From Tepidibacillus decaturensis (GTDB taxonomy: Bacteria; Bacillota; Bacilli; Tepidibacillales; Tepidibacillaceae), in assembly GCF_001561915.1 (NCBI RefSeq), contig NZ_LSKU01000001.1, positions 772,812-812,717 on the forward strand: DNA of 39,906 nucleotides, written 5' to 3'. Shown here one piece after another: positions 25,686 through 34,059 of this stretch (its first letter is position 1; every line of letters begins with the position of its first letter). Both the position numbers and the translations under genes were made by a program. The notes under the pieces were generated by a model. The model did not search any database, had not been told where the DNA came from, and worked only from the letters and a program-made list of their open reading frames with translations.

Positions 25686-27566
25686 GTGGAAGATACCAGT
25701 TTTTCGTTTACTTCATTATTGATCGTAACGGTTCTTTCGTTTATTGTTCCAATCGTTATAACCAAGTTAAAAAGAATTCATATCCCTATTGTAGTAGGCG
25801 AAATTTTAGCAGGGATTTTAATTGGCAAAAGCGGTTTTAACTTAGTGGCCATGGATGATTGGTTAAATTTTATCATGTTCTTCGGTCTAGCTTATTTGAT
25901 GTTTACTTCAGGGTTAGAAATAGACTTTAATATTTTATTTGATAAAACAAACCGAGAAAGTGAAAATACCAGGAAATCATGGCAGCACTATTTAAAAAAT
26001 CCTGTACTATTTTCAACAATTATTTTATTCATAACGTTAATATTCGCTTATTTCGTTTCGTTCGTTATGATGAAGATTCAATTTGTAAAAGACCCTTTAC
26101 TGATGTCTTTAATTATCGGGACAACCTCATTAGGTGTTGTTGTTCCTATCCTTAAGGAAAAGAAAATATCGGGAACACCATTTGGTCAATATATCATTAC
26201 AAATGCCGTGATGGCTGATTTTGTAACCATGTTACTCATCTCAGTGGCCGTATCCCTTTTCAAAGGTGGATTTCGCCCAGAAATTCTTTTGGTCTTTGGA
26301 TTATTATTGCTCGTTTTTGTTTTCTATTGGATTAGTAAAAAATTTGAAGGAAATAAATTGTTTGAAGACTTAGCACATGGTACTGCACAAATCGGGATAC
26401 GTGGTTCCTTTGCATTGATGCTCATTTTTCTCGTACTTGCTGAATCGATCGGTGTTGAAATGATTCTAGGCGCTTTTTTAGCAGGTGTGGTCGTATCACT
26501 AATTAGTCAAAACAGAAGGGAAGAAATTTATCATAAATTAGATGCCATAGGTTTTGGTTTTCTCATTCCCATGTTTTTTATATTGGTTGGTGTAACTTTT
26601 GATCTGAATATACTCATTCATAATCCAAAAGCTCTATTATTTGTACCCATTTTATTTATTTTAACCTATCTTGTAAAAGGAACACCTGCATTGCTTTTAA
26701 GACTATTTTTTCCTTGGAAGAAAACAATTGCTGGAAGTATCCTCTTAACTACACAAATGAGTGTAACGATAGCAGCAGCCGCTATTGGGCTTCAAGTTGG
26801 GGCAATTTCTCCTGAAGTAAATGCAACAATCGTGTTGGTGGCTATTTTAACGAGCATTACCTCCCCGATCTTATTTGGTAAGCTTTTTCCACCATCTTTA
26901 GAAGAAAAAGAAGATGAGCATGTATTGATTATTGGAGCAACACAAAATGCCATACTTCTAGCGAAAAATTTACTAAAATCAGGGATGCGAACCTTAATTA
27001 TTGATTCTGATCGCAAAAAAATTGATGAAGTAACTAGAATTGGCGTTGAGGGAGTTTTTGGAGATGCGATGGATCTTTCCCTATTAGATGAATTAGAAAT
27101 AGAAAAATCAAAATCAATGATTATTGCAACTGGGAATGATCAAATTAATTTTCAAATTGCCGAGAAGATGGCCAATCAATATCGACTAAACCACTTAGTT
27201 GTTTTACTCAGTGATCCAATATTGATTGATAAAGCAAAATCCAATCGTAATATTAGAGTTATCAACCCTAAACTATCTACAGTAAGTCTGTTAATGAATA
27301 TGATTAAACACCCTTTAGCTGCAGATATTTTAGAGGATCGAAGAGATCTACACATGGAAGAAGTGGAAATCACTAACCCTCGACTAATAGGAATTAGTTT
27401 GCGCTACCTTAAATTGGCTAGGGATGTACTGATCTCTTCTATTTATCGTAATGGAGAAACTCTTTTACCGCATGGGGATTCAGAATTTCAGTTTGGGGAT
27501 ATCCTCCTTGTTTTAGGAACCACAGATGCCGTTCAGGAATTTAAACGTCACGCCTCAACGCTATAA
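25686..27566 (+). CDS. Kef-type (CPA2) monovalent cation:proton antiporter with TrkA domain
   Basis: A 626-residue protein: 12-13 membrane spans (about residues 5-410) with CPA2 motifs VVGEILAGILIGKSGFN, FFGLAYLMFTSGLEIDF and SLGVVVPILKE, followed by a cytoplasmic RCK/TrkA-N domain (VLIIGATQNAILLAKNLLKS, LIIDSDRKKIDEV) and a TrkA-C domain with FGDILLVLGT. It probably exchanges K+ or Na+ for H+ under control of a nucleotide bound by the RCK domain. The start is GTG at 25686, six bases after GGAGGTG; the in-frame ATG upstream lies within that ribosome binding site. It stands alone, ended by a hairpin. Confidence 0.9.
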   Translation: MEDTSFSFTSLLIVTVLSFIVPIVITKLKRIHIPIVVGEILAGILIGKSGFNLVAMDDWLNFIMFFGLAYLMFTSGLEIDFNILFDKTNRESENTRKSWQHYLKNPVLFSTIILFITLIFAYFVSFVMMKIQFVKDPLLMSLIIGTTSLGVVVPILKEKKISGTPFGQYIITNAVMADFVTMLLISVAVSLFKGGFRPEILLVFGLLLLVFVFYWISKKFEGNKLFEDLAHGTAQIGIRGSFALMLIFLVLAESIGVEMILGAFLAGVVVSLISQNRREEIYHKLDAIGFGFLIPMFFILVGVTFDLNILIHNPKALLFVPILFILTYLVKGTPALLLRLFFPWKKTIAGSILLTTQMSVTIAAAAIGLQVGAISPEVNATIVLVAILTSITSPILFGKLFPPSLEEKEDEHVLIIGATQNAILLAKNLLKSGMRTLIIDSDRKKIDEVTRIGVEGVFGDAMDLSLLDELEIEKSKSMIIATGNDQINFQIAEKMANQYRLNHLVVLLSDPILIDKAKSNRNIRVINPKLSTVSLLMNMIKHPLAADILEDRRDLHMEEVEITNPRLIGISLRYLKLARDVLISSIYRNGETLLPHGDSEFQFGDILLVLGTTDAVQEFKRHASTL

Positions 27567-27600
27567 GGGCTATAAATAAGCCCTTTCTTCTTTTTATTCT
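27565..27600 (+). terminator. Terminator of the antiporter gene
   Basis: AAGGGCT-ataaata-AGCCCTT followed by TCTTCTTTTT, overlapping the stop codon. Confidence 0.85.
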
Positions 27601-27722
27601 TTAGAGCCTCGTAAGTAATAAAAAATTAATTTTTTTGTTGAAATAGGAGGGTTCATGTCATGATATGTAGAATAGAAAAAATATTCAAATCATTTACATA
27701 TTAGAAAAGAAGGTGACGACAA

Positions 27723-28811
27723 ATAGATATCCCACAATATATTGATCAGTTATTAGAGCATTGCCTTTTGCAAGATGCGAGTGATTTACATTTTGAACCC
27801 TTTGAGCATCATGCGGTGATTCGCTACAGGGTAGATGGTTTTCTAAAGACCTATGAAAAAATACCTATTTCACAGCACACATTGATTCTTTCGAGAATGA
27901 AAGTTTTAGCTGATTTAAAAATTGGAGAGAGGCGGTTACCTCAAGATGGGGCAATCAGTATAAGTGACCGAACACCAGCAATCGATCTAAGAATTTCTAC
28001 TCTTCCAACTGTTTACGGGGAAAAGATGGCCATAAGAATTTTAAAAAAAGAACCAAAATATAAAGATATTGATGAATTAGGCATGCATCCCCTAGTCAAA
28101 GTACAATTTCAAAAATCATTAAAACAAACAACAGGATTAATTTTACTTACAGGGCCAACTAGTTCTGGTAAGACAACCACATTATATACTGCACTTCAAT
28201 TCCTTAACCAAACCCACCGCAACATTACTACCTTAGAAGACCCAGTTGAATACAAGATAGATGGAATTAACCAGGTTCAAGTTAATAGTCAAATTGGCTT
28301 AAATTTCGGAAAAGGTTTACGTGCAATTCTTAGACAAGATCCAAATGTAATCATGATTGGCGAAATTAGAGATCATGAAACTGCAAATATTGCGATTCAA
28401 TCAGCATTAACAGGTCATTTGATTTTGTCTTCTTTACATACATACGATACGGCAAGTGCCATTACAAGGCTATTAGACATGGGAATAGAACCTTATTTAA
28501 TTGCTTCATCGATTCGACTTATTCTTGCACAACGACTGGTTAGGAAAAGGTGTTCTTGCAATGGTCAAAACTCAGAATGTTTGATTTGTGGTGGCGATGG
28601 TTATCAAGGGAGGTTTGCAGTTTTTGAAATGCTTCCAATTGACGATTCGATTCATGACCTTATTTTGCAACGTGCTTCTGTACATCAAATAAGGGATAAA
28701 ATGAAGGAAATGAATTTAAAAAGATTACAAGATGAAGTACTAGAGCAAGTACAACTTGGAAAAACAACAATGGAAGAATTTCATCGCGTAATGGTGACGG
28801 ATTATGAATAG
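27723..28811 (+). CDS. comGA: ComGA, competence pseudopilus assembly ATPase
   Basis: A PilB/GspE-type hexameric ATPase that drives pseudopilus assembly for DNA uptake. Motifs: ASDLHFEP at the N-terminus, Walker A GPTSSGKTT, Asp box ITTLEDPVEYKIDGINQVQV, Walker B IMIGEIRDHETA, His box SLHTYD, and a tetracysteine zinc site (CSC...CLIC). No ATG/GTG/TTG is available at the family's normal start: an in-frame stop lies at 27714-27716. The codon 8 bases after GAAGGTG is ATA (27723), giving IDIPQYIDQLLEHCLLQDAS, which fits ComGA N-termini. The first standard start, TTG at 27768, has no ribosome binding site and would drop the first helix. It heads the seven-gene comG operon and overlaps comGB by 8 bases. 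Confidence 0.93.
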   Translation: MDIPQYIDQLLEHCLLQDASDLHFEPFEHHAVIRYRVDGFLKTYEKIPISQHTLILSRMKVLADLKIGERRLPQDGAISISDRTPAIDLRISTLPTVYGEKMAIRILKKEPKYKDIDELGMHPLVKVQFQKSLKQTTGLILLTGPTSSGKTTTLYTALQFLNQTHRNITTLEDPVEYKIDGINQVQVNSQIGLNFGKGLRAILRQDPNVIMIGEIRDHETANIAIQSALTGHLILSSLHTYDTASAITRLLDMGIEPYLIASSIRLILAQRLVRKRCSCNGQNSECLICGGDGYQGRFAVFEMLPIDDSIHDLILQRASVHQIRDKMKEMNLKRLQDEVLEQVQLGKTTMEEFHRVMVTDYE

Positions 28812-29841
28812 ATGGCTTATAAAGTGGAGAGATCATGATTTTGCTGAATTTAGCCGAATGGTTAAAATTCAACTCCAAAATGGGATACCTATACTGTACG
28901 GTCTAAAGTTTATAAAAGAAACGTTACCAAAAAAATTAAGGCCAGACATAAAGCAAATCATCTACTTGATAGAACAAGGGGAATCGATTAGTAGGTCTTT
29001 GGAACAAATCAAGTTTCCAAAAAGTTATTTATCGATTATTCGTTTAGGGGAGGAACAAGGGGAATTAATAAAGGCATTTGAACAAATGGAATGGTATTAT
29101 CGTCAAAAAAATCAGTTAAAACAAACGATCAAGTCCGTAATTGCATATCCACTATTTATATTAGTAATGATTCAATTGCTCTTTATATTTTTAGCAACTG
29201 TCTTAATTCCTCAATTTCTTCAGTTATACCGAATGATACAAGCAGATATACCTTCCTCAACCAGAAAACTCATCTCTAGCTATTATTTTTTTCAAAACAA
29301 TCTATGGTGGATTTTACTATTGTTTGCTGTTTTGCTGGGATTGTTTTTCTATCTAAGACAAAAGAATCGATTTCGGAAGAATTTGATTTTGTTGTTATTG
29401 AAACTACCCTTTTCAAGAAGAGTTCTTTTACAAAAATATACTTATTTGTTTAGCTTTCATCTAGGAACCTTTTTAAATAGTGGTGTTTCTTTTTTAAAAG
29501 GGATTGAGCTATTGCTTGAATATGATGACCCTTTAATTAAAGAAACTAGTTTCAGAATGAAAGAGTTGATGTTACAAGGAAATTCAGTAAGTGAATCAAT
29601 GAAGCAAGAGCTTATTTTTTTGCCTTCTTTTGCTGAAAATCTTAAGTTTTATGAAGAGACAGGATCTTTAGACACAGGTTTACAATATATTTCTACCCAA
29701 TTACAAAATCAAATTGAACATGAACTTAACCAAAAGTTAAAATGGCTTGAACCAATTCTTCTCATGGTTTCGGGGGCGTTTGTCTTTCTAATCATTTATA
29801 CCTTATTTTCACCGCTTTTTTATTTAATGGATTCTATATAA
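28804..29841 (+). CDS. comGB: ComGB, pseudopilus inner-membrane platform protein
   Basis: A 345-residue GspF/PilC-family polytopic protein that anchors the assembly ATPase and the growing pseudopilus. Two GspF repeats are seen (GESISRSLEQ...YLSIIRLGEEQGELIKAFEQ; GNSVSESMKQ...NLKFYEETGSLDTGLQYI), each followed by membrane spans (ILVMIQLLFIFLATVLIPQF; FLIIYTLFSPLFYLM). ATG overlaps the comGA end, so expression is coupled. Confidence 0.93.
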   Translation: MNRWLIKWRDHDFAEFSRMVKIQLQNGIPILYGLKFIKETLPKKLRPDIKQIIYLIEQGESISRSLEQIKFPKSYLSIIRLGEEQGELIKAFEQMEWYYRQKNQLKQTIKSVIAYPLFILVMIQLLFIFLATVLIPQFLQLYRMIQADIPSSTRKLISSYYFFQNNLWWILLLFAVLLGLFFYLRQKNRFRKNLILLLLKLPFSRRVLLQKYTYLFSFHLGTFLNSGVSFLKGIELLLEYDDPLIKETSFRMKELMLQGNSVSESMKQELIFLPSFAENLKFYEETGSLDTGLQYISTQLQNQIEHELNQKLKWLEPILLMVSGAFVFLIIYTLFSPLFYLMDSI

Positions 29842-29866
29842 AAATTAGAAATGGGGGGATAATGCG

Positions 29867-30235
29867 ATGAGATTTAAAAATGAGAAAGGTTTTACTTTAA
29901 TTGAGCTTTTAATATCAATCTTTATTATTGGCGTTATTTTGGCTATTTCAATGCCTAATTTAAAAGCCTCTGGGGAAAAAGCACAAGCGAAAGCATGTCA
30001 AGCTAATCAAAAATTGATCTATGTGCAAATGGAAAATTATTACTTAGAACATCATCAATATCCTAATCAAGAGGGTTTCTTAAATGAATTATATAAAGAG
30101 CAATTATTAGATCAAATCCCAATCTGTTCAGCTGATGGGACATATTCCTATGAATTAGTAATTGATGCCATAAGTGGACAAGAGAGATTAAAAATCAGGT
30201 GTTCAATTCCGGAACACAATATTGGCGAGGAATAA
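29867..30235 (+). CDS. comGC: ComGC, major competence pseudopilin
   Basis: A 122-residue type IV-like pilin: short basic leader ending KG, then FTLIELLISIFIIGVILAIS with Glu at +5 for assembly, cleaved by the ComC prepilin peptidase (not in the window). Cysteines in KACQAN, IPIC and IRC can form the stabilising disulfide known for ComGC. Start is ATG behind GGGGGGAT. It is the third gene of the operon. Confidence 0.94.
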   Translation: MRFKNEKGFTLIELLISIFIIGVILAISMPNLKASGEKAQAKACQANQKLIYVQMENYYLEHHQYPNQEGFLNELYKEQLLDQIPICSADGTYSYELVIDAISGQERLKIRCSIPEHNIGEE

Positions 30236-30236
30236 G

Positions 30237-30680
30237 ATGGAGAAGAAATTTATCTCTGAAAAAGGATTTGTTTATTTTGAATTATTGATGACTTTGTTTA
30301 TCGTGAGTTTGCTTTTCTCACTAACGATTCCATCTTTTCAATCCTTGTCCTCTCATTTTGAAATAGAAAATTGGATTGAACAATTTACCGCGGATTACTA
30401 TTGGGCTCAACAAGAAGCGGTTGATTCAGATCAATGGGTGGAAATATTATTTAAACCTGCATTTTATTCATATGAGATACGTAATGGCAATGGATCTTTA
30501 AAAAAGGTGTATTATGATTCAAGTATTAAGGTAACGGAAAATTTGTTAAACCACCGTATTATGTTTAATGGTTTTGGTCAACTCGCTCAACAAAGTGGTA
30601 CGATTACTGTTAAAAACGCTAAAATAACGAAGAAGATCGTTATTCAGCTATTAACGGGGCAGATCCATGTGGAATCATAA
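30237..30680 (+). CDS. comGD: ComGD, minor pseudopilin
   Basis: A 147-residue pseudopilin with cleavage motif KG-FVYFELLMTLFIVSLLFSL, Glu at +5. The start at 30237 is five bases after GGCGAGG; an in-frame TTG 15 bases earlier overlaps the end of comGC and is not preferred. The downstream comGE start lies within its 3' end. Confidence 0.87.
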   Translation: MEKKFISEKGFVYFELLMTLFIVSLLFSLTIPSFQSLSSHFEIENWIEQFTADYYWAQQEAVDSDQWVEILFKPAFYSYEIRNGNGSLKKVYYDSSIKVTENLLNHRIMFNGFGQLAQQSGTITVKNAKITKKIVIQLLTGQIHVES

Positions 30681-31011
30681 AGGGGCTATTCTGATTGAAA
30701 CGTTAGTATCCATTTTTATAATTAGTGTCATTTTAATGAGCTACATTCCCATCTATTCGCAAGTGGTTAAAGAGAAAGAACAACGGAAAATGTATGATCA
30801 AGCTATCATACTGGCTAGAAAAGAAATGGAAGAAACCCAATTAACACTAGTTTCAAGTACAAAACAAATCGACTCTTATTTGGTTGAAGTAAAAGTCAGT
30901 TCTTATTTGGAAAATATTTTAGAATTAAAGGTGACAGTGAAATGGGAAGAGTTAGGATTGGGCAAACAAAGGCAGGTAGTTTTAAGAAAACTGATTTATT
31001 CGCCTACCTAA
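30667..31011 (+). CDS. comGE: ComGE, minor pseudopilin
   Basis: A 114-residue pseudopilin-like protein: short leader MWNHKG, then AILIETLVSIFIISVILMSY with Glu at +5. It overlaps comGD by 14 bases and comGF by 70, as expected for the tightly packed comG operon. Assignment is by order and motif. Confidence 0.85.
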   Translation: MWNHKGAILIETLVSIFIISVILMSYIPIYSQVVKEKEQRKMYDQAIILARKEMEETQLTLVSSTKQIDSYLVEVKVSSYLENILELKVTVKWEELGLGKQRQVVLRKLIYSPT

Positions 31012-31469
31012 GAAATATAAAAGGATTTACCTATCTCGAATTATTGATCTCCATTTCCTTTTTATCCTTTATGTTACTGTTTTTGTCTAGCCTTCTTTTA
31101 ATGACTATAAATGAAAAGAATGAGCAACGAAATACGATGATCTTACAACATTCTTATCAAATAGGATATCAATATTTAAGATCTGAGGTCTTAAAAAGTG
31201 AAGATATCTATGGTGGAGGCTTGTTTCCTTTTTATATACAACACGGAGAAGATACTCAAGTTTTTCGGACAGCAGGGGATAAAGTGATTCGATCGATTAG
31301 AAAAGGAATTGGTCCATTTGAAGGGTCAGTTGTTGTTTTTGAATATGTTGACCAGATCCGTTTTGAAGTATTACCTAACCATAAAGGAATTCGTCTGTTT
31401 GGTCAATTAAAGGAAGGAAATAGCATCTTTTCATTTGATGAGGTTATCCTAAGAAGGGTAGGGCAGTGA
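30942..31469 (+). CDS. comGF: ComGF, minor pseudopilin
   Basis: A 175-residue protein with KG-FTYLELLISISFLSFMLLF and Glu at +5, followed by a GspJ-like globular part (YLRSEVLKSEDIYGGGLFPF). The ATG at 30942 lies deep inside comGE and has no strong ribosome binding site, giving an unusually long 29-residue leader; no better in-frame start exists before the pilin motif, so it may depend on translational coupling. Confidence 0.85.
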   Translation: MGRVRIGQTKAGSFKKTDLFAYLRNIKGFTYLELLISISFLSFMLLFLSSLLLMTINEKNEQRNTMILQHSYQIGYQYLRSEVLKSEDIYGGGLFPFYIQHGEDTQVFRTAGDKVIRSIRKGIGPFEGSVVVFEYVDQIRFEVLPNHKGIRLFGQLKEGNSIFSFDEVILRRVGQ

Positions 31470-31861
31470 AAATGGCTGTTGGAAATGAAAAAGGTTCTGT
31501 TCTTTTAGCTATTTTAGTTGCATTTACTTTATTACTATTTTCGTTATTTCCAATCATAAATAATCTGATCATATGGAAAGAGATTCTACAAAAGATGGAA
31601 CAAGAAGCTAACACAGATTACTTATTAGAGTCTGGTATCGCTTTGGCACTTCATGATCTACAACAAGAACCTGATTTCCTAGGAAATAGGACCTATGTTT
31701 ACAATGGAAATACTTATGTTATACAATTTACCCCAGAAGTAAGCTCTGATCCATTAACAGTAAACTTGAATATTCAAATACCAGCATTAACACAAAAGGA
31801 ATTAAAAGTTGATGTCAATACAGATACCTACACGATACAATATTGGGAAGAAAGTTTTTAG
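31466..31861 (+). CDS. comGG: ComGG, minor pseudopilin (GspK-like)
   Basis: A 131-residue last gene of the comG operon. Its pilin-like motif is KG-SVLLAILVAFTLLLFSL, lacking the +5 glutamate (Ala instead), as in tip-type minor pilins related to GspK. GTG start overlapping the comGF stop by four bases. Confidence 0.83.
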   Translation: MKMAVGNEKGSVLLAILVAFTLLLFSLFPIINNLIIWKEILQKMEQEANTDYLLESGIALALHDLQQEPDFLGNRTYVYNGNTYVIQFTPEVSSDPLTVNLNIQIPALTQKELKVDVNTDTYTIQYWEESF

Positions 31862-31921
31862 GATAGGGCGCAGTAGCTAATATAGGCAATTACTAATATA
31901 AATGGAAGAAGGTTCTTTTTG

Positions 31922-32446
31922 ATGGATTTATTAAAAGAGCATCTTGTTTTGATTGGATTTATGGGGGTTGGGAAAACGACGCTCGGACAAGCCTTAGCAA
32001 ACCATATGGGAATATCATATATTGATACTGATGATCTCATTGTGCAAAAAGAAAAATCGGATATACCTACCATTTTTGCAAAAAAAGGTGAGCATTACTT
32101 TAGAAAAATTGAATCCCAAGTATTCCTTAAAACCCTCGGCCAAAAACCATTTTCAGTGATCTCAACAGGTGGCGGAATAGTTTTATCAGAAAAAAACCGT
32201 TCTGCAATGAAGGAACAGATGGTGATCTGGTTACAGGCCTCTGTTGATGAAATTTATAAACGGATATCTAATAATGGAGATCGCCCTCTATTAAAAAATG
32301 GAACTGACGTAAAAAGGAATATCTTAGACATGATGAATGAAAGACATGCTTTATATGAGCAAGTGGCCAATTTCTCAATTGATACAGATCAAAAATCAAT
32401 CAATCAAATGATTGAGGAAATACTGCAAATGTTAAATCTTAAATAA
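31922..32446 (+). CDS. aroK: Shikimate kinase
   Basis: A 174-residue P-loop kinase that phosphorylates shikimate in chorismate synthesis. Walker A is GFMGVGKTTLGQ, the shikimate-binding residues appear as DTDDLI, FRKIE and STGGGIV, and the lid is NNGDRPLL. The start is ATG at 31922 (GAAGG nine bases before) or the adjacent TTG at 31919. It follows comGG after 60 bases, as in several Bacilli, and feeds the chorismate used by the pab genes. Confidence 0.93.
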   Translation: MDLLKEHLVLIGFMGVGKTTLGQALANHMGISYIDTDDLIVQKEKSDIPTIFAKKGEHYFRKIESQVFLKTLGQKPFSVISTGGGIVLSEKNRSAMKEQMVIWLQASVDEIYKRISNNGDRPLLKNGTDVKRNILDMMNERHALYEQVANFSIDTDQKSINQMIEEILQMLNLK

Positions 32447-32518
32447 GTTGTAATTTGTTCCCCTTAGGATATTTTTTAAATATTTTGTTGATACTGATAA
32501 TGAAAGGGGGAACAATGG

Positions 32519-32704
32519 ATGAAATCTAATGATTTTGTGAAGTACTTAACCATTCAATTGGTTGAACGGATTGACAATCCCAAACAAAAGTCAAAAGAAA
32601 CAGCAAAAAAACAAACTGAATCTTTTTCTTCTCACTGGTTTGGACTTATTCCTTTTTCCTTAAAAATGGTGATGAAAAGCTCAAAAAAGCATAAGCAGGT
32701 ATAG
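32519..32704 (+). CDS. yqzE: YqzE-like small protein
   Basis: A 61-residue basic protein with SNDFVKYLTIQLVERIDNPK and SHWFGLIPFSLKMVMKSS, the conserved ends of the B. subtilis YqzE family, which also lies behind comG there. Function unknown. Start is ATG eight bases after AAAGGGGG. Confidence 0.85.
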   Translation: MKSNDFVKYLTIQLVERIDNPKQKSKETAKKQTESFSSHWFGLIPFSLKMVMKSSKKHKQV

Positions 32705-32707
32705 GGG

Positions 32708-32744
32708 ACCCCCTTCTCGCTCATATTAACTTTAGAGAGGGGGT
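32708..32744 (+). promoter_or_regulatory. Hairpin that masks the ribosome binding site of the next gene
   Basis: ACCCCC-t-TCTC pairs with GAGA-GGGGGT (10 bp, one bulged T, 16-base loop). The 3' arm contains the GAGAGGGGGTG Shine-Dalgarno of the UPF0180 gene, whose ATG follows six bases later. It may limit translation or act as a terminator for yqzE; there is no T-run. Confidence 0.6.
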
Positions 32745-32750
32745 GTACCT

Positions 32751-32981
32751 ATGCCACGGGTTGCAATGGAACAATCGTTAAATTACTTAAAGAATTATTT
32801 AAGAAGCCAAGGTGTTGAGGTTACAGATTTAAATCAGCAAACAGGGCAAGTGGATGCAGTGATTATTTCAGGTCAAGATAAAGATGTAATGGGAATGGAA
32901 GATATCACATCTAAAGTACCAGTAATCAATGCAAGGGGACTAACCCCAGAGGAAGTTTATCAAGCGATCAATCGTCAATAA
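32751..32981 (+). CDS. UPF0180 family protein (YkuS-like)
   Basis: A 76-residue soluble protein with the family pattern: an N-terminal helix (VAMEQSLNYLKNYLRSQGVE), then a strand with VDAVIISGQDKDVMGMEDIT and a C-terminal INARGLTPEEVYQAI. B. subtilis YkuS is the nearest relative I recognise; its role is unknown. Its ribosome binding site lies in the 3' arm of a hairpin. Confidence 0.8.
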   Translation: MPRVAMEQSLNYLKNYLRSQGVEVTDLNQQTGQVDAVIISGQDKDVMGMEDITSKVPVINARGLTPEEVYQAINRQ

Positions 32982-32997
32982 TCTTCAATAAAGTGAT

Positions 32998-33029
32998 AAG
33001 AGCAATGGATCTATCCATCGCTCTTTTTT
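32998..33029. terminator. Terminator between convergent genes
   Basis: AGAGC-a-ATGGAT and ATCCAT-c-GCTCT with a two-base loop, followed by TTTTTT on the plus strand. Confidence 0.9.
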
Positions 33030-33044
33030 CATATTAGGACTTTA

Positions 33045-33893
33045 TTAAGGATGTAGATAAAATGTGCCAAAGGCTTGAGCATCTTTAAATGGAACATAAC
33101 GAATCAGATCAAGTGTCTCATCATAAAGTGTGATATAGTTTTGATCATCCCATGCATGATAACCAATGACTGGAAAAGCAAATTGTACTTGTCGATCATA
33201 TTTTGACCCTACAAAAAGCACTTCTTGCTTTTGTTTAAGTGAAAGAATGAGTTGATTTTCTGTTATTGATAGGTTGTTTTTATTATTCAATAACCAAGAT
33301 AAGTCTTCATATGGATTAAAAATAAGTTTATCATTAAATAAAGAATCTGTTAATTTTTCCTTTAAATCTAGTCCAATGGTTTGCCTATATTCAGGTTGGT
33401 AGGCACTTAGATCAGGGAGCCATTCTCCCGTGGAACCCTCTATATATATGTTTTCATTCTTTGTATCAAAAAACCAATAGTTTTCAAAAGGTGAATGATA
33501 GGTAAATTCTTTAGGGATCATTTCTTTTATACCTTCATCCGCGATCACTTGTTTTTGATATGGGAGTATTGAACCCAACCCATATTCAACCACCTTCATT
33601 TTGTTATCATCTTTGGTTACAACGATATAACCTTGTTGCTGCTCATCGGTAGAGAAAGTAATGATTTGAACATCTTCATTCATAGGCTTTATCACTATTT
33701 GTTTTAGATATAGCAAATCCAACCTTTCTTGATAGGGGGAAGTCTTGGTAAGTTGCTGAAGCCATGTTTCTATTTGTTTTTCTAAATTGATTTCCTTTGT
33801 TTCAGAGTATCCAACTTGTTGTAGTAGCAGAATAAAGAAAAAGATAAGAAATAAGAAAGATAATTTCCTTTTTAAACCAATCATCCGATACAT
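33045..33893 (-). CDS. Secreted or lipid-free exported protein, unknown
   Basis: A 282-residue protein with a signal peptide (basic MYRMIGLKRK, hydrophobic LSFLFLIFFFILLLQQVGYS, probable cut near residue 30), no lipobox and no cysteines in the mature part. The mature part has repeated beta-type stretches such as GYIVVTKDDNKMKVVEYG, somewhat reminiscent of C10-protease propeptide/Spi-type inhibitor domains, and many aromatic residues. No catalytic motif found. Start is ATG behind GAGGTGATAAAAT. Position between comG and yqhG corresponds to a variable site in Bacilli (matrix and sin genes in B. subtilis). Confidence 0.65.
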   Translation of the reverse strand: MYRMIGLKRKLSFLFLIFFFILLLQQVGYSETKEINLEKQIETWLQQLTKTSPYQERLDLLYLKQIVIKPMNEDVQIITFSTDEQQQGYIVVTKDDNKMKVVEYGLGSILPYQKQVIADEGIKEMIPKEFTYHSPFENYWFFDTKNENIYIEGSTGEWLPDLSAYQPEYRQTIGLDLKEKLTDSLFNDKLIFNPYEDLSWLLNNKNNLSITENQLILSLKQKQEVLFVGSKYDRQVQFAFPVIGYHAWDDQNYITLYDETLDLIRYVPFKDAQAFGTFYLHP

Positions 33894-34004
33894 ATTTTAT
33901 CACCTCTTCTATATGGTCCTATTTTATTCTGATTTTTTTGCGATGTCTGTTAGAATCTGTCGCTACTGATTGCGATTTTTTTAGAAAGTTTTATCGAGGG
34001 AACA

Positions 34005-34042
34005 AGAAAAATAGAGAAAGTTCGCATAAGGAATCTTTCTCT
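34005..34042 (-). terminator. Terminator of the yqhH-yqhG transcript
   Basis: On the minus strand AGAGAAAG and CTTTCTCT form an 8-bp stem followed by ATTTTTC, 17 bases after the yqhG-like stop. Confidence 0.75.
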
Positions 34043-34059
34043 TTATGGTTATGAAACAT

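Noticed and set aside
27619-27640. AAAA-N5-TTTT ComK-like box before comGA
   Set aside because: One box can be read in this very AT-rich stretch, but a correctly spaced partner box was not found.
27650-27668. Mini-ORF ATG-TCA-TGA behind AGGAGGG upstream of comGA
   Set aside because: Two codons only and not linked to comGA by any structure I can see; possibly a chance Shine-Dalgarno or a remnant of the real start region.
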